From: Siccibacter turicensis LMG 23730 | GTDB taxonomy: Bacteria; Pseudomonadota; Gammaproteobacteria; Enterobacterales; Enterobacteriaceae | Assembly: GCF_000463155.2 (NCBI RefSeq) | Contig: NZ_AWFZ01000061.1 | Span: forward strand, 108,535-172,534 | Direction of reading: 5' to 3' | DNA: 64,000 bases | Shown: positions 55,267 to 64,000 of the stretch, piece after piece | Layout of the letters: the number at the start of each line of letters is the position of its first letter | Position numbering within the stretch: position 1 is the first letter of the stretch | Translations under genes and position numbers: made by a program | Notes under the pieces: model-generated | Told to the model about the DNA's origin: nothing | What the model saw: only the letters and a program-made list of their open reading frames with translations | Databases searched by the model: none

Positions 55267-56589
55267 ATGCCCGCTTATTTTGAAGAGCTTGATCGCGTAC
55301 GTTACGAAGGCCCGCAGACCACCAATCACCTGGCGTTTCGCCACTACAATCCCGACGAAAAAGTACTGGGCAAGCGCATGGAAGACCATCTGCGCTTCGC
55401 AGCCTGCTACTGGCACACGTTCTGCTGGAACGGTGCGGATATGTTTGGGGTCGGTGCGTTTGAACGTCCGTGGCAGCAGGCGGGCGATGCACTGGGGCTG
55501 GCGAAGCAAAAAGCCGACGTCGCCTTCGAGTTCTTCCACAAGCTGAACGTGCCGTACTACTGTTTTCATGATGTTGACGTCTCGCCGGAAGGCGGTTCGC
55601 TGCGCGAGTATCAAAGCAATTTCGCGCAGATGGTAGACGTGCTGGGCGAGAAGCAGCAGCAAAGCGGCGTGAAGCTGCTGTGGGGGACGGCGAACTGCTT
55701 TACCCACCCGCGTTACGGTGCAGGTGCGGCAACCAGCCCGGATCCGGAGGTGTTCGCCTGGGCCGGTACTCAGGTGGTGAACGCCATGAACGCCACCCGC
55801 ACGCTGGGCGGTGAAAACTACGTGCTGTGGGGCGGGCGCGAAGGGTATGAAACGCTGCTCAATACCGACCTGCGTCAGGAGCGCGAACAGATCGGCCGGT
55901 TTATGCAGATGGTGGTGGAGCACAAGCACAAAACCGGTTTTCGCGGGACGCTGCTCATCGAGCCGAAACCGCAGGAGCCGACGAAACACCAGTACGACTA
56001 CGACGTGGCGACCGTGTACGGCTTCCTGAAGCAGTTCGGCCTCGAAAAAGAGATCAAACTCAATATCGAAGCCAACCACGCCACCCTTGCGGGGCACTCT
56101 TTCCATCATGAGATCGCCACCGCCATCGCGCTGGGGATCTTCGGTTCGGTGGATGCCAACCGCGGCGACATGCAGCTGGGCTGGGATACCGACCAGTTCC
56201 CGAACAGTGTCGAAGAGAACGCGCTGGTGCTGTACGAAATCCTGAAAGCGGGCGGGTTCACCACCGGTGGCCTGAACTTCGATGCCAAAGTGCGCCGTCA
56301 GAGCACCGATAAGTACGACCTGTTCTACGGGCACATTGGTGCGATGGACACCATGGCGCTGTCGTTGAAAGTTGCCGCGCGCATGATTGAAGCGGGCGAG
56401 CTGGATAAGCGTGTGGCGAAGCGTTACGCGGGCTGGAATGGTGAACTGGGTCAGCAAATCCTGAAGGGCCAACTTACCCTCGCCGAACTGGCGAAGTACG
56501 CTGAGCAGCACAACTTAGCGCCGCGTCATCAGAGCGGTCATCAGGAGCTGCTGGAAAACCTGGTAAACCACTATCTGTTTGATAAATAA
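55267..56589 (+). CDS. xylA: Xylose isomerase
   Basis: A 440-residue metal-dependent isomerase, the same length as E. coli XylA. The catalytic His101 lies in [11 protein letters not shown]; the metal-binding Glu and Asp residues are in [30 protein letters not shown] and [14 protein letters not shown]. It converts D-xylose to D-xylulose. ATG 55267 follows GGAG; an upstream in-frame start at 55192 lies inside the promoter leader. It is co-transcribed with xylB. Confidence 0.98.
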   Translation: MPAYFEELDRVRYEGPQTTNHLAFRHYNPDEKVLGKRMEDHLRFAACYWHTFCWNGADMFGVGAFERPWQQAGDALGLAKQKADVAFEFFHKLNVPYYCFHDVDVSPEGGSLREYQSNFAQMVDVLGEKQQQSGVKLLWGTANCFTHPRYGAGAATSPDPEVFAWAGTQVVNAMNATRTLGGENYVLWGGREGYETLLNTDLRQEREQIGRFMQMVVEHKHKTGFRGTLLIEPKPQEPTKHQYDYDVATVYGFLKQFGLEKEIKLNIEANHATLAGHSFHHEIATAIALGIFGSVDANRGDMQLGWDTDQFPNSVEENALVLYEILKAGGFTTGGLNFDAKVRRQSTDKYDLFYGHIGAMDTMALSLKVAARMIEAGELDKRVAKRYAGWNGELGQQILKGQLTLAELAKYAEQHNLAPRHQSGHQELLENLVNHYLFDK

Positions 56590-56633
56590 AGGCACTGCGC
56601 CGCATTAGCGGCGCACCCAGAGGAGCCGCCATC

Positions 56634-58088
56634 ATGTACATCGGGATCGATCTTGGCACATCGGGTGTAAAAGCAATTCTGCTTAATGAGCAGGGGGAGC
56701 TGCTGGCCTCCAGCAGTCAGCCCCTGACGGTTTCCCGCCCGCATACGCTGTGGTCAGAGCAGGATCCTGAGCACTGGTGGCAGGCCACCGACATGGCAAT
56801 GCGCGCGCTGGGCGCGCAGTATCCACTCAATACGGTAAAAGCGCTGGGGCTGGCCGGGCAGATGCACGGCGCCACGCTGCTTGACCGCCAGCAGCGGGTG
56901 CTACGCCCGGCGATTTTATGGAACGACGGACGCTGCGCAGAGGAGTGCGCCCTGCTGGAGGATAACGTCGCCGACGCGAGGCGTATCACCGGAAATCTGA
57001 TGATGCCGGGCTTCACCGCGCCCAAACTGCTGTGGGTTGAACGGCACGAACCGGCGGTTTTTCGCCAGATCGACAAGGTACTGTTACCCAAGGACTATCT
57101 GCGGCTACGCATGACCGGCGAGTTCGCCAGCGATATGTCCGATGCGGCGGGCACCATGTGGCTTGATGTGGCAAAGCGCGACTGGAGTGACGTGATGCTC
57201 GAGGCCTGCCAGCTCACCCGTGAGCAGATGCCGGCGCTGTTTGAAGGCAGTGAAATAACCGGTGTGCTGAAGGCCGATATCGCGCAGGCCTGGGGTATGC
57301 CTGCGGTGCCGGTAGTGGCAGGCGGTGGCGACAACGCGGCGGGTGCCGTCGGGGTTGGGATGGTCGATCCGGGGCAGGCGATGCTGTCGCTGGGAACGTC
57401 GGGAGTCTATTTCGCGGTCAGCGACGGGTTTCGCAGCAAACCGGAGCAGGCGGTGCACAGTTTTTGTCACGCGCTGCCCAACCGCTGGCATCTGATGTCG
57501 GTAATGCTCAGCGCTGCCTCCTGCCTTGACTGGGCCGCCAGGCTTACCGGTATGACGGGCGTACCGGCGCTGCTTGAGGCCGCACAGCAGGCGGATGATA
57601 ACGCGGGGGTAGTGTGGTTTTTACCTTACCTTTCCGGAGAGCGGACCCCACATAACAATCCGGAAGCAAAAGGCGTCTTCTTTGGCTTAACGCACCAGCA
57701 CGGCCCGGCCGAGCTGGCGCTCGCCGTGCTGGAAGGCGTGGGATACGCGCTGGCAGACGGCATGGATGCCGTACACGCCTGCGGCATTGCACCGGAAAGC
57801 GTGACGCTTATCGGCGGCGGGGCGCGCAGCCATTACTGGCGGCAAATGCTCTGCGATATTAGCGGACAGCGGCTGGATTACCGCACCGGCGGCGACGTAG
57901 GCCCGGCGCTGGGTGCGGCACGTCTGGCCCAGATAGCGCTGTCTCAGGGGCGAGCGCTGCACGACCTGCTTCCCCAGCTGCCGCTTGAGGAGCAGCATCA
58001 GCCTGACATCGCGCGCCATGAGCGCTATGCCGGACGGCGTGAAACCTTCCGCCAGATCTATCAGCAGCTGCTGCCGCTGATGTCATAA
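56634..58088 (+). CDS. xylB: Xylulokinase
   Basis: A 484-residue FGGY kinase, the same length as K-12 XylB. It has the phosphate loop MYIGIDLGTSGVKAILLNE, the substrate motif LAGQMHGATLLD, the catalytic base Asp233 in GGGDNAAGAVG and the adenosine motif TLIGGGARSHYWRQML. It makes D-xylulose-5-phosphate for the pentose phosphate pathway. It is second in xylAB, 44 bp after xylA, preceded by GAGGAG. Confidence 0.97.
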   Translation: MYIGIDLGTSGVKAILLNEQGELLASSSQPLTVSRPHTLWSEQDPEHWWQATDMAMRALGAQYPLNTVKALGLAGQMHGATLLDRQQRVLRPAILWNDGRCAEECALLEDNVADARRITGNLMMPGFTAPKLLWVERHEPAVFRQIDKVLLPKDYLRLRMTGEFASDMSDAAGTMWLDVAKRDWSDVMLEACQLTREQMPALFEGSEITGVLKADIAQAWGMPAVPVVAGGGDNAAGAVGVGMVDPGQAMLSLGTSGVYFAVSDGFRSKPEQAVHSFCHALPNRWHLMSVMLSAASCLDWAARLTGMTGVPALLEAAQQADDNAGVVWFLPYLSGERTPHNNPEAKGVFFGLTHQHGPAELALAVLEGVGYALADGMDAVHACGIAPESVTLIGGGARSHYWRQMLCDISGQRLDYRTGGDVGPALGAARLAQIALSQGRALHDLLPQLPLEEQHQPDIARHERYAGRRETFRQIYQQLLPLMS

Positions 58089-58274
58089 CCCGCCATAACG
58101 ACTGCCTGTGCGGCCGCCTCGCCGGACAGGCATTTTCACCCCTGTTCGCCGCGCCCCCGCGCTTTCGCCTCACGCATGTTGTCCCGGATATACATTTTCA
58201 TGTCCTTTTCTGGTCTTATGCGGTGTGTGCTTCCCTGCAATACTGGGCTACACCCACAGAGAAGGCGGCCTGAA

Positions 58275-58817
58275 ATGACCCGAAGCGCAGTACTCAATAT
58301 CGATACGCAATGTTCGTTCTTCCACAGCACTTCGTGGCAGGACGCGGATTTTCCGGCCTTCCAGCAGGCAATCAGCGCGCTGATCGCCGGTGCACAGGCG
58401 CGCCAGATGCCGGTTGTGGATATTTTTCACGTCGAAGAGGAGGGTGTGTTTTCCTCTGCCTCAGGCCACGTCAGGCCGATGCCGTTTTTAACTCACGCCC
58501 CCGCGGCGCGTTTCGAAAAGCAGGTGCATAACGCCTTCACCGGCACCGGGCTGGACCGCTGGCTGCGGCTGCACGACTGCCAGCATCTGGTTATCTGTGG
58601 AATTCGAACCGAACAGTGCTGCGAAACCACCGCACGCGTGGCGTCCGATCTGGGGTATCGCGTAACCTTTGTGACGGAGGCGACCCTGACGTTTCCCATG
58701 ACCCACAAGGGCATCACCCTTGACGTCGATGCCCTGCGGCACCGCACTGAAACCGTGCTGGCGGGGCGCTTTGCTACGCCGCTTACCGTCGCTGAATGCC
58801 TGGAGTCACTTACATGA
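58275..58817 (+). CDS. Isochorismatase-fold cysteine hydrolase
   Basis: A 180-residue isochorismatase-like hydrolase. The catalytic Asp is in VLNIDTQCSF and the nucleophilic Cys in VICGIRTEQCCETTARVASDLG; an Asp-Lys/Arg-Cys triad is typical, with FEKQVHNAF supplying Lys. Family members hydrolyse amides or carbamates (nicotinamidase, carbamoylases). ATG 58275 is preferred over longer versions. The stop overlaps the regulator gene by four bases. The pair stands where K-12 has yiaAB. Confidence 0.82.
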   Translation: MTRSAVLNIDTQCSFFHSTSWQDADFPAFQQAISALIAGAQARQMPVVDIFHVEEEGVFSSASGHVRPMPFLTHAPAARFEKQVHNAFTGTGLDRWLRLHDCQHLVICGIRTEQCCETTARVASDLGYRVTFVTEATLTFPMTHKGITLDVDALRHRTETVLAGRFATPLTVAECLESLT

Positions 58818-59731
58818 AAACGGATGTCTGGTTTGTCATGCTGCCCGGAATGCTGGCGTTGGATATGACCGGGCCGGCAGAGACGTTTTCCCTCGCGCCA
58901 GAGCATTTTTCGCTGCATTACATTGGCCCGGAGCGGGAGGTAGCGACCTCGCTGGGCCTGACCATGGGCGGCATTGCACCGCTGCCCGACGCGCTTCCAC
59001 CCGGCAGCCTGCTGGTGATCCCTGGGGTGTCGGACTCGCGCTACCAGTTTGATACGCCGCAGGCGGAAGCGGTGCGACGCTGGCTGACCCGTCAGCAGCC
59101 CGCGTTGCAACGTGGCGATATGTCGCTGGTCTGTATTTGCTCCGGGGCGCTGCTGGCGGCGCGGGCGGGATTGATGAACGGCGTGCAGTGCACTACGCAC
59201 CACGATGTTATCGCACGCCTTAAAACCGCCGCTCCACAGGCAATCGTGCGCGATAACCGCATTTTCGTTGAAGATCGGGGCATCTGGAGCAGCGCGGGCA
59301 TCACGTCCGGCATTGATTTAAGCCTCCACCTGATCCATCGCCTGTATGGCCCGCGGGCCGCGCTGGAAGTGGCGCGAGAAATGGTGGTCTGGTTTCGCCG
59401 CTCCGGGGACGATCTCCAGCTTTCGCCGTGGCTGCGCTACCGTAACCATATACATCCGGCCATTCATCGGGCGCAGGATTTGCTGACCGCTACCCCGCAG
59501 GATGACTGGTCGCTGACGACGCTGGCCGATCGCGTTCACGTCAGCGCCCGCCACCTGACGCGGCTGTTTCAGCAGCATCTGGGTATCAGCGTGCGGGACT
59601 ATCTGGAGCAGCTGCGCCTCGCGGTGGCCGAGCAGTGCCTGCTTCAGGGGCAGGGCATTGAGCAGGCGGCGCGGGCGGCGGGGTTCTCCTCACCGCGACA
59701 GCTCTACCGAGCCCGGCAGCGCGCTAGCTGA
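58814..59731 (+). CDS. GlxA-type AraC-family regulator with DJ-1/PfpI domain
   Basis: A 305-residue regulator. The N-terminal DJ-1/PfpI-like domain (~1-190) has the nucleophile-elbow pattern [18 protein letters not shown]. The C-terminal AraC HTH region (~210-305) has [19 protein letters not shown] and [19 protein letters not shown]. GlxA-like regulators control uptake or breakdown of nitrogen compounds. It is coupled to the hydrolase gene by an ATGA overlap, so it probably senses that enzyme's substrate or product. Its 3' end overlaps the convergent wecH gene by eight bases. Confidence 0.85.
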   Translation: MKTDVWFVMLPGMLALDMTGPAETFSLAPEHFSLHYIGPEREVATSLGLTMGGIAPLPDALPPGSLLVIPGVSDSRYQFDTPQAEAVRRWLTRQQPALQRGDMSLVCICSGALLAARAGLMNGVQCTTHHDVIARLKTAAPQAIVRDNRIFVEDRGIWSSAGITSGIDLSLHLIHRLYGPRAALEVAREMVVWFRRSGDDLQLSPWLRYRNHIHPAIHRAQDLLTATPQDDWSLTTLADRVHVSARHLTRLFQQHLGISVRDYLEQLRLAVAEQCLLQGQGIEQAARAAGFSSPRQLYRARQRAS

Positions 59732-60719
59732 CGTAGCGGCGGGTGTCGATGCGCTGCAGCCCCATCGACAGCAACAGGCTCAGCGCCAGGGTGACGGTAA
59801 AAATCCACGCGATATCCAGCACCGGCCAGGCGGTAAGCTCCACGCCCCTTGTGCGCAGGGCGTGAATGATAAAGGCGTGAAAACCGTAGATGGCCAGCGA
59901 GTGGCGGGATATCAGGCTCAACCCCGGTACGGGCCGCGTCGCAAGGGTGTTTTTCACCACCACAAACAGACTGGCCGCGGCGATAAACACCATCGGCCCG
60001 CAGTAGAGATACCAGGTATCGGCAAAGTTGCCGCGCACCAGCAGCTCATGGTGTGTCCCGCGGGAGATAACGAACACCGCCGCGATGAACAGCGCGCCGC
60101 ACAGCCAGCTGAGGCGGCGGCTGCGCGTCTCCATCATGCCGATAGCGCGGCCCAGCACGCCGTAGATAACGTAGTAGAAGGTGTCGCCGTTGATGTAGAG
60201 GTTAACCGGCAGCCACTCCACGCCGTTAATTTTATGCGAGACGGTGTTGGGGTTGGCGAGCACGCCGATAACTGCCATCAGCACCAGCAGCATTCGCGGG
60301 CGAACCTGACGCACCTGAATCAGGGGCGACACCAGGTAAATCACGATTATCGCGAAGAAAAACCACAGGTGATAAAACACCGGCTTCTGAAACAGATAGC
60401 GCAGCGCCAGCTCAATATTGATTGAGGTAAACAGCCAGATATAGAGCAGCGCCAGCACGCTGTAGAACGCCAGGCACAGTCCAATACGCAGAAAGTGGCG
60501 CGGCTGCGCGCTGCGTTCGCCGAAGAACAGGTAGCCCGAAATCATAAAGAACAGCGGAACGCTGACCCGTGACGCAGCGTTGAGCGCGTTGGCCCACTCC
60601 CAGTCGGGCATACTGATGCTGCCAGGATTGGTGATGTACCAGGTGGTGGTATGAATCATCACCACCATCAGGCATGCGATCCCTCGGAGATTATCAATCC
60701 AGTAAATTTTTTGCTGCAT
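59724..60719 (-). CDS. wecH: O-acetyltransferase WecH (YiaH)
   Basis: A 331-residue acyltransferase-3 membrane protein, the same length as E. coli WecH/YiaH, with about ten helices and the signature [17 protein letters not shown] plus [17 protein letters not shown]. It O-acetylates GlcNAc residues of enterobacterial common antigen. It is convergent with the GlxA-like gene and neighbours ysaB and glyQ as in K-12. Confidence 0.94.
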   Translation of the reverse strand: MQQKIYWIDNLRGIACLMVVMIHTTTWYITNPGSISMPDWEWANALNAASRVSVPLFFMISGYLFFGERSAQPRHFLRIGLCLAFYSVLALLYIWLFTSINIELALRYLFQKPVFYHLWFFFAIIVIYLVSPLIQVRQVRPRMLLVLMAVIGVLANPNTVSHKINGVEWLPVNLYINGDTFYYVIYGVLGRAIGMMETRSRRLSWLCGALFIAAVFVISRGTHHELLVRGNFADTWYLYCGPMVFIAAASLFVVVKNTLATRPVPGLSLISRHSLAIYGFHAFIIHALRTRGVELTAWPVLDIAWIFTVTLALSLLLSMGLQRIDTRRYVS

Positions 60720-60910
60720 CAGTGCCTCTGTACCATCCTCAATAGTGCCCGCCCGTAAAACGTTACGCAGGGCTGATGCCGCGTTGACCAGGATCAGTCC
60801 GAGATTTGGCTTAGGGCGTTGTCAGCCGCCCGGCCGCGTTTACAGAATGGTTGTCCGGTCACACGTCTGGCCTCAAGAAGAATAGTTAGTTAACGGAACG
60901 ATAACAAAAA

Positions 60911-61228
60911 ATGATGATCTCACCCACTCGCGGCGCTGCCGTACTGCTGCTGGTCGCCGTCAGCCTGACAGGATGCAGCGCCGACAGGCCGGCGTCCGAT
61001 CCGCACCATCGCCACCATGCCGCCGCTTCGCCGCGCCCGTTTGCCATGACGCAGCTGTGCATCGATGAAGCCTCCCACCGCTATAACACCGACCGTCGCG
61101 GCATTAACGTGGCGGATATCGAATCGTTCCAGCGCAGCTATGAACTGCGCGGCAATACGTTGCGTGATGAAGGGTTTACCTGCACTTTTGATGAAAAAGG
61201 CGCGTTTTTGCATCTTTCCATGCGCTAA
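60911..61228 (+). CDS. ysaB: YsaB-like lipoprotein
   Basis: A 105-residue lipoprotein. Signal peptide with lipobox VSLTGC (Cys at ~22), then a His-rich stretch ([10 protein letters not shown]) absent from K-12 YsaB. The conserved domain [33 protein letters not shown] ends FLHLSMR, as in YsaB (99 residues). Function unknown. It lies just upstream of glyQ as in K-12. Confidence 0.9.
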   Translation: MMISPTRGAAVLLLVAVSLTGCSADRPASDPHHRHHAAASPRPFAMTQLCIDEASHRYNTDRRGINVADIESFQRSYELRGNTLRDEGFTCTFDEKGAFLHLSMR

Positions 61229-61344
61229 GCTGGCATTTCACCGGCCCGCGCCGGTATTGGACAAGGATTGAGGCTGTATATCTTGCGGTCAACGGGTATA
61301 CTTACCGCTTCCATTTCCAACCACCGTATCCAGCACGAAATATT

Positions 61345-62256
61345 ATGCAAAAGTTTGATACCAGGACCTTCCAGGGCCTTATCCTGACGCTTCAGGATTA
61401 CTGGGCTCGCCAGGGCTGCACCATTGTTCAACCTTTGGACATGGAAGTGGGCGCCGGCACCTCTCACCCGATGACCTGTCTGCGCGCGCTTGGCCCGGAG
61501 CCTATCGCGGCCGCTTACGTTCAGCCTTCTCGTCGTCCGACTGACGGTCGCTACGGCGAAAACCCGAACCGTCTCCAGCACTACTATCAGTTCCAGGTGA
61601 TCATTAAGCCGTCACCGGACAACATTCAGGAGCTGTACCTGGGCTCGCTGAAAGAGCTGGGTATGGATCCGACGATTCACGACATTCGTTTCGTGGAAGA
61701 TAACTGGGAAAACCCGACGCTGGGTGCATGGGGTCTGGGCTGGGAAGTGTGGCTCAACGGGATGGAAGTGACGCAGTTCACCTATTTCCAGCAGGTTGGC
61801 GGCCTTGAGTGTAAGCCGGTGACCGGCGAGATCACCTACGGCCTTGAGCGCCTCGCGATGTACATTCAGGGCGTAGACAGCGTCTACGATCTGGTGTGGA
61901 GCGATGGCCCGCTGGGCAAAACCACCTATGGCGACGTGTTCCACCAGAACGAAGTGGAGCAGTCCACCTATAACTTCGAATACGCCGACGTGGATTTCCT
62001 CTTCACCTGCTTCGAGCAGTACGAGAAAGAAGCGCAGCAGCTTCTGGCACTGGAAAACCCGCTGCCGCTGCCGGCCTACGAACGTATTCTGAAAGCAGCG
62101 CACAGCTTCAACCTGCTGGATGCCCGCAAAGCGATTTCGGTGACGGAGCGTCAGCGTTATATCCTGCGCATCCGCACGCTGACCAAAGCGGTGGCGGAAG
62201 CCTATTACGCTTCCCGTGAAGCCCTCGGCTTCCCGATGTGCAACAAGAACAAATAA
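61345..62256 (+). CDS. glyQ: Glycyl-tRNA synthetase alpha subunit
   Basis: A 303-residue class II synthetase subunit, the same length as in E. coli, starting [20 protein letters not shown]. It contains the catalytic core motifs ([39 protein letters not shown]). With GlyS it forms the alpha2beta2 enzyme charging tRNA-Gly. glyS follows after nine bases. Confidence 0.98.
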   Translation: MQKFDTRTFQGLILTLQDYWARQGCTIVQPLDMEVGAGTSHPMTCLRALGPEPIAAAYVQPSRRPTDGRYGENPNRLQHYYQFQVIIKPSPDNIQELYLGSLKELGMDPTIHDIRFVEDNWENPTLGAWGLGWEVWLNGMEVTQFTYFQQVGGLECKPVTGEITYGLERLAMYIQGVDSVYDLVWSDGPLGKTTYGDVFHQNEVEQSTYNFEYADVDFLFTCFEQYEKEAQQLLALENPLPLPAYERILKAAHSFNLLDARKAISVTERQRYILRIRTLTKAVAEAYYASREALGFPMCNKNK

Positions 62257-62265
62257 GAGGCTGCC

Positions 62266-64000
62266 ATGTCTGAAAAAACCTTTCTGGTGGAGATCGGCAC
62301 CGAAGAGCTGCCACCAAAAGCCCTGCGCAGCCTGGCCGAGTCCTTTGCTGCTAACGTTACCGCTGAACTCGACGCGGCGGGCCTTGCCCACGGCGAAGTG
62401 AAGTGGTTTGCCGCACCGCGCCGCCTGGCGCTGAAAATCGCGAATCTGGCGGCGTCCCAGCCGGATCGTGAAGTTGAAAAACGCGGCCCTGCGGTATCCG
62501 CGGCGTTTGACGCCAGCGGCAATCCGAGCAAGGCAGCCGAAGGCTGGGCGCGCGGCTGTGGTATTACCGTTGACCAGGCCGACCGCCTTGTCACCGACAA
62601 AGGCGAGTGGCTGGTGTACCGCGCTCATGTTAAGGGCGAAAGCGCCCAGGCGCTGCTGCCGAACATGATCGCCACCTCACTGGCGAAACTGCCGATCCCG
62701 AAACTGATGCGCTGGGGCGCGTCAGACGTGCAGTTCGTGCGTCCGGTTCACACCGTGACCTTGCTGCTTGGCGACGAGCTGATCCCGGCCACGATTCTGG
62801 GCATCGAGTCGGCGCGCGTGATCCGCGGCCACCGCTTTATGGGCGAGCCGGAATTCACCATCGATAACGCCGATCAGTATCCGCAGATCCTGCTGGAGCG
62901 CGGCAAGGTGCTCGCCGACTACGACGCGCGTAAAGCCAAAATCAAAGAAGATGCGGAAGCCGCGGCACGTCAGATTGGCGGTAATGCCGATCTGAGCGAC
63001 AGCCTGCTGGAAGAGGTGACCTCGCTGGTCGAGTGGCCGGTAGTATTGACCGCCAAATTCGAAGAGAAATTCCTCGCGGTGCCGGCGGAAGCGCTGGTGT
63101 ACACCATGAAGGGCGACCAGAAGTATTTCCCGGTCTACGGCAACGACGGCAAACTGCTGCCGAACTTCATCTTCGTGGCGAATATCGAATCGAAAGATCC
63201 GATCCAGATTATCTCCGGTAACGAGAAAGTGGTGCGCCCACGCCTTGCGGACGCCGAGTTCTTCTTTAACAGCGACCGTAAAAAGCGCCTGGAAGATCAC
63301 CTCCCGCGTCTGGAAACCGTACTGTTCCAGAAAGAGCTGGGCACGCTGCGTGATAAAACCGACCGCATTCAGACACTCTCCGGCTGGATTGCCGGCCAGA
63401 CTGGCGCAGACGTCAATCACGCGACCCGCGCCGGGCTGCTCTCCAAGTGCGACCTGATGACCAACATGGTGTTCGAATTTACCGACACCCAGGGCGTGAT
63501 GGGGATGCACTATGCCCGTCACGATGGCGAAGCCGAAGACGTTGCGGTAGCGCTGAACGAGCAGTACCAGCCGCGCTTTGCGGGCGACGCGCTGCCGTCT
63601 AACCCGGTGGCCTGTGCGGTGGCGATTGCCGATAAAATGGATACCCTGGCGGGCATCTTTGGCATCGGCCAGCATCCGAAAGGCGATAAAGACCCGTTCG
63701 CGCTGCGCCGTGCTGCGCTGGGCGTGCTGCGCATCATCGTGGAGAAAAATCTGCCGCTTGATTTGCAGACCCTCACCGAAGAAGCGGTTCGCCTGTACGG
63801 CAGCAAGCTGACCAACGCTAACGTGGTCGACGACGTGATCGACTTTATGCTCGGTCGCTTCCGCGCCTGGTATCAGGAAGAGGGCTACACCGTCGACACC
63901 ATTCAGGCGGTGCTGGCACGTCGTCCGACCCGTCCGGCAGATTTCGACGCGCGTATGAAAGCGGTGTCCCACTTCCGTACCCTCGACGAAGCCGCAGCGC
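62266..64000 (+). CDS. glyS: Glycyl-tRNA synthetase beta subunit (3' end outside window)
   Basis: The first 578 of about 689 codons are present and the frame is open to the right edge. The start [21 protein letters not shown] and the HD-like region ([27 protein letters not shown]) match GlyS. The beta subunit binds tRNA-Gly and completes the synthetase. It is co-transcribed with glyQ, with AGAGG before ATG 62266. Confidence 0.98.
   Translation, partial: MSEKTFLVEIGTEELPPKALRSLAESFAANVTAELDAAGLAHGEVKWFAAPRRLALKIANLAASQPDREVEKRGPAVSAAFDASGNPSKAAEGWARGCGITVDQADRLVTDKGEWLVYRAHVKGESAQALLPNMIATSLAKLPIPKLMRWGASDVQFVRPVHTVTLLLGDELIPATILGIESARVIRGHRFMGEPEFTIDNADQYPQILLERGKVLADYDARKAKIKEDAEAAARQIGGNADLSDSLLEEVTSLVEWPVVLTAKFEEKFLAVPAEALVYTMKGDQKYFPVYGNDGKLLPNFIFVANIESKDPIQIISGNEKVVRPRLADAEFFFNSDRKKRLEDHLPRLETVLFQKELGTLRDKTDRIQTLSGWIAGQTGADVNHATRAGLLSKCDLMTNMVFEFTDTQGVMGMHYARHDGEAEDVAVALNEQYQPRFAGDALPSNPVACAVAIADKMDTLAGIFGIGQHPKGDKDPFALRRAALGVLRIIVEKNLPLDLQTLTEEAVRLYGSKLTNANVVDDVIDFMLGRFRAWYQEEGYTVDTIQAVLARRPTRPADFDARMKAVSHFRTLDEAAA

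Noticed and set aside
55261-56511. Long open frame (416 codons) antisense to xylA
   Set aside because: Shadow of xylA codon bias; no family resemblance.
62722-63972. Long open frame (416 codons) antisense to glyS
   Set aside because: Shadow of a highly expressed gene; no domain and no ribosome-binding site.

Overview
The window is chromosomal DNA of an Enterobacter-like member of the Enterobacteriaceae. Most proteins match E. coli K-12 counterparts closely in length and motifs (RhaBADMSRT, SodA, YiiM, LldPRD, MtlADR, YibL, YibF, SelAB, AvtA, MalS, Bax, XylABFGHR, WecH, YsaB, GlyQS). The LacY-type melibiose/raffinose carrier and the accessory content point to Enterobacter or a close relative rather than Escherichia. 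The identification is from recalled protein sequences; no search was run.

Layout. 1-2.6 kb: the 3' end of a flagellin-like gene, an azlCD amino-acid exporter with a divergent XRE-cupin regulator, and a small exported DUF1471 protein. 2.6-7.2 kb: a raffinose/melibiose cluster (LacI repressor, GH36 alpha-galactosidase, LacY-type permease). 7.3-7.9 kb: a MazEF/ChpSB-type toxin-antitoxin pair. 8.0-16.3 kb: the complete L-rhamnose regulon (rhaM, lactaldehyde reductase, rhaD, rhaA, rhaB, divergent rhaSR, rhaT). 16.7-19.1 kb: sodA, a DapA-family aldolase and yiiM. 19.2-24.0 kb: a LacI-controlled lactose/cellobiose-family PTS with an outer-membrane porin. 24.3-25.6 kb: a Fic protein. 25.7-29.3 kb: lldPRD. 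29.5-31.6 kb: a compact three-gene operon (viperin-like radical SAM enzyme, deoxynucleoside kinase, Nudix hydrolase). 31.8-36.1 kb: yibL and mtlADR. 36.7-40.7 kb: yibF and selAB. 40.8-44.7 kb: a ROK kinase and a two-partner-secretion transporter with an unusual Gly/Ser/Thr-rich lipoprotein. 45.1-49.8 kb: avtA, malS, bax. 49.8-58.1 kb: the xylose regulon. 58.3-64.0 kb: a cysteine hydrolase and GlxA-type regulator pair, wecH, ysaB, glyQ and the start of glyS.

How it fits together. The window is dominated by sugar catabolism: galactosides, rhamnose, an unidentified PTS sugar, mannitol, maltodextrins and xylose. Each system has its own regulator and recognisable operators, and the rha, mtl and malS promoter regions also carry CRP-like sites. 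Against the recalled K-12 map, the rha-sodA-yiiM block (about 88 min) is joined to lldD (about 81 min). One inversion spanning the replication origin would produce this order, and accessory genes (PTS, porin, Fic) fill the junction.

The strongest candidate for an undescribed system is the 29.5-31.6 kb operon. Its radical SAM protein has viperin-like features and is translationally coupled to a nucleoside kinase and a NudI-like pyrophosphohydrolase, which suggests a nucleotide-modifying, possibly antiphage, module. Second are the TpsB transporter paired with a lipoprotein instead of a haemagglutinin, and the Fic gene whose ribosome-binding site lies in a perfect inverted repeat.
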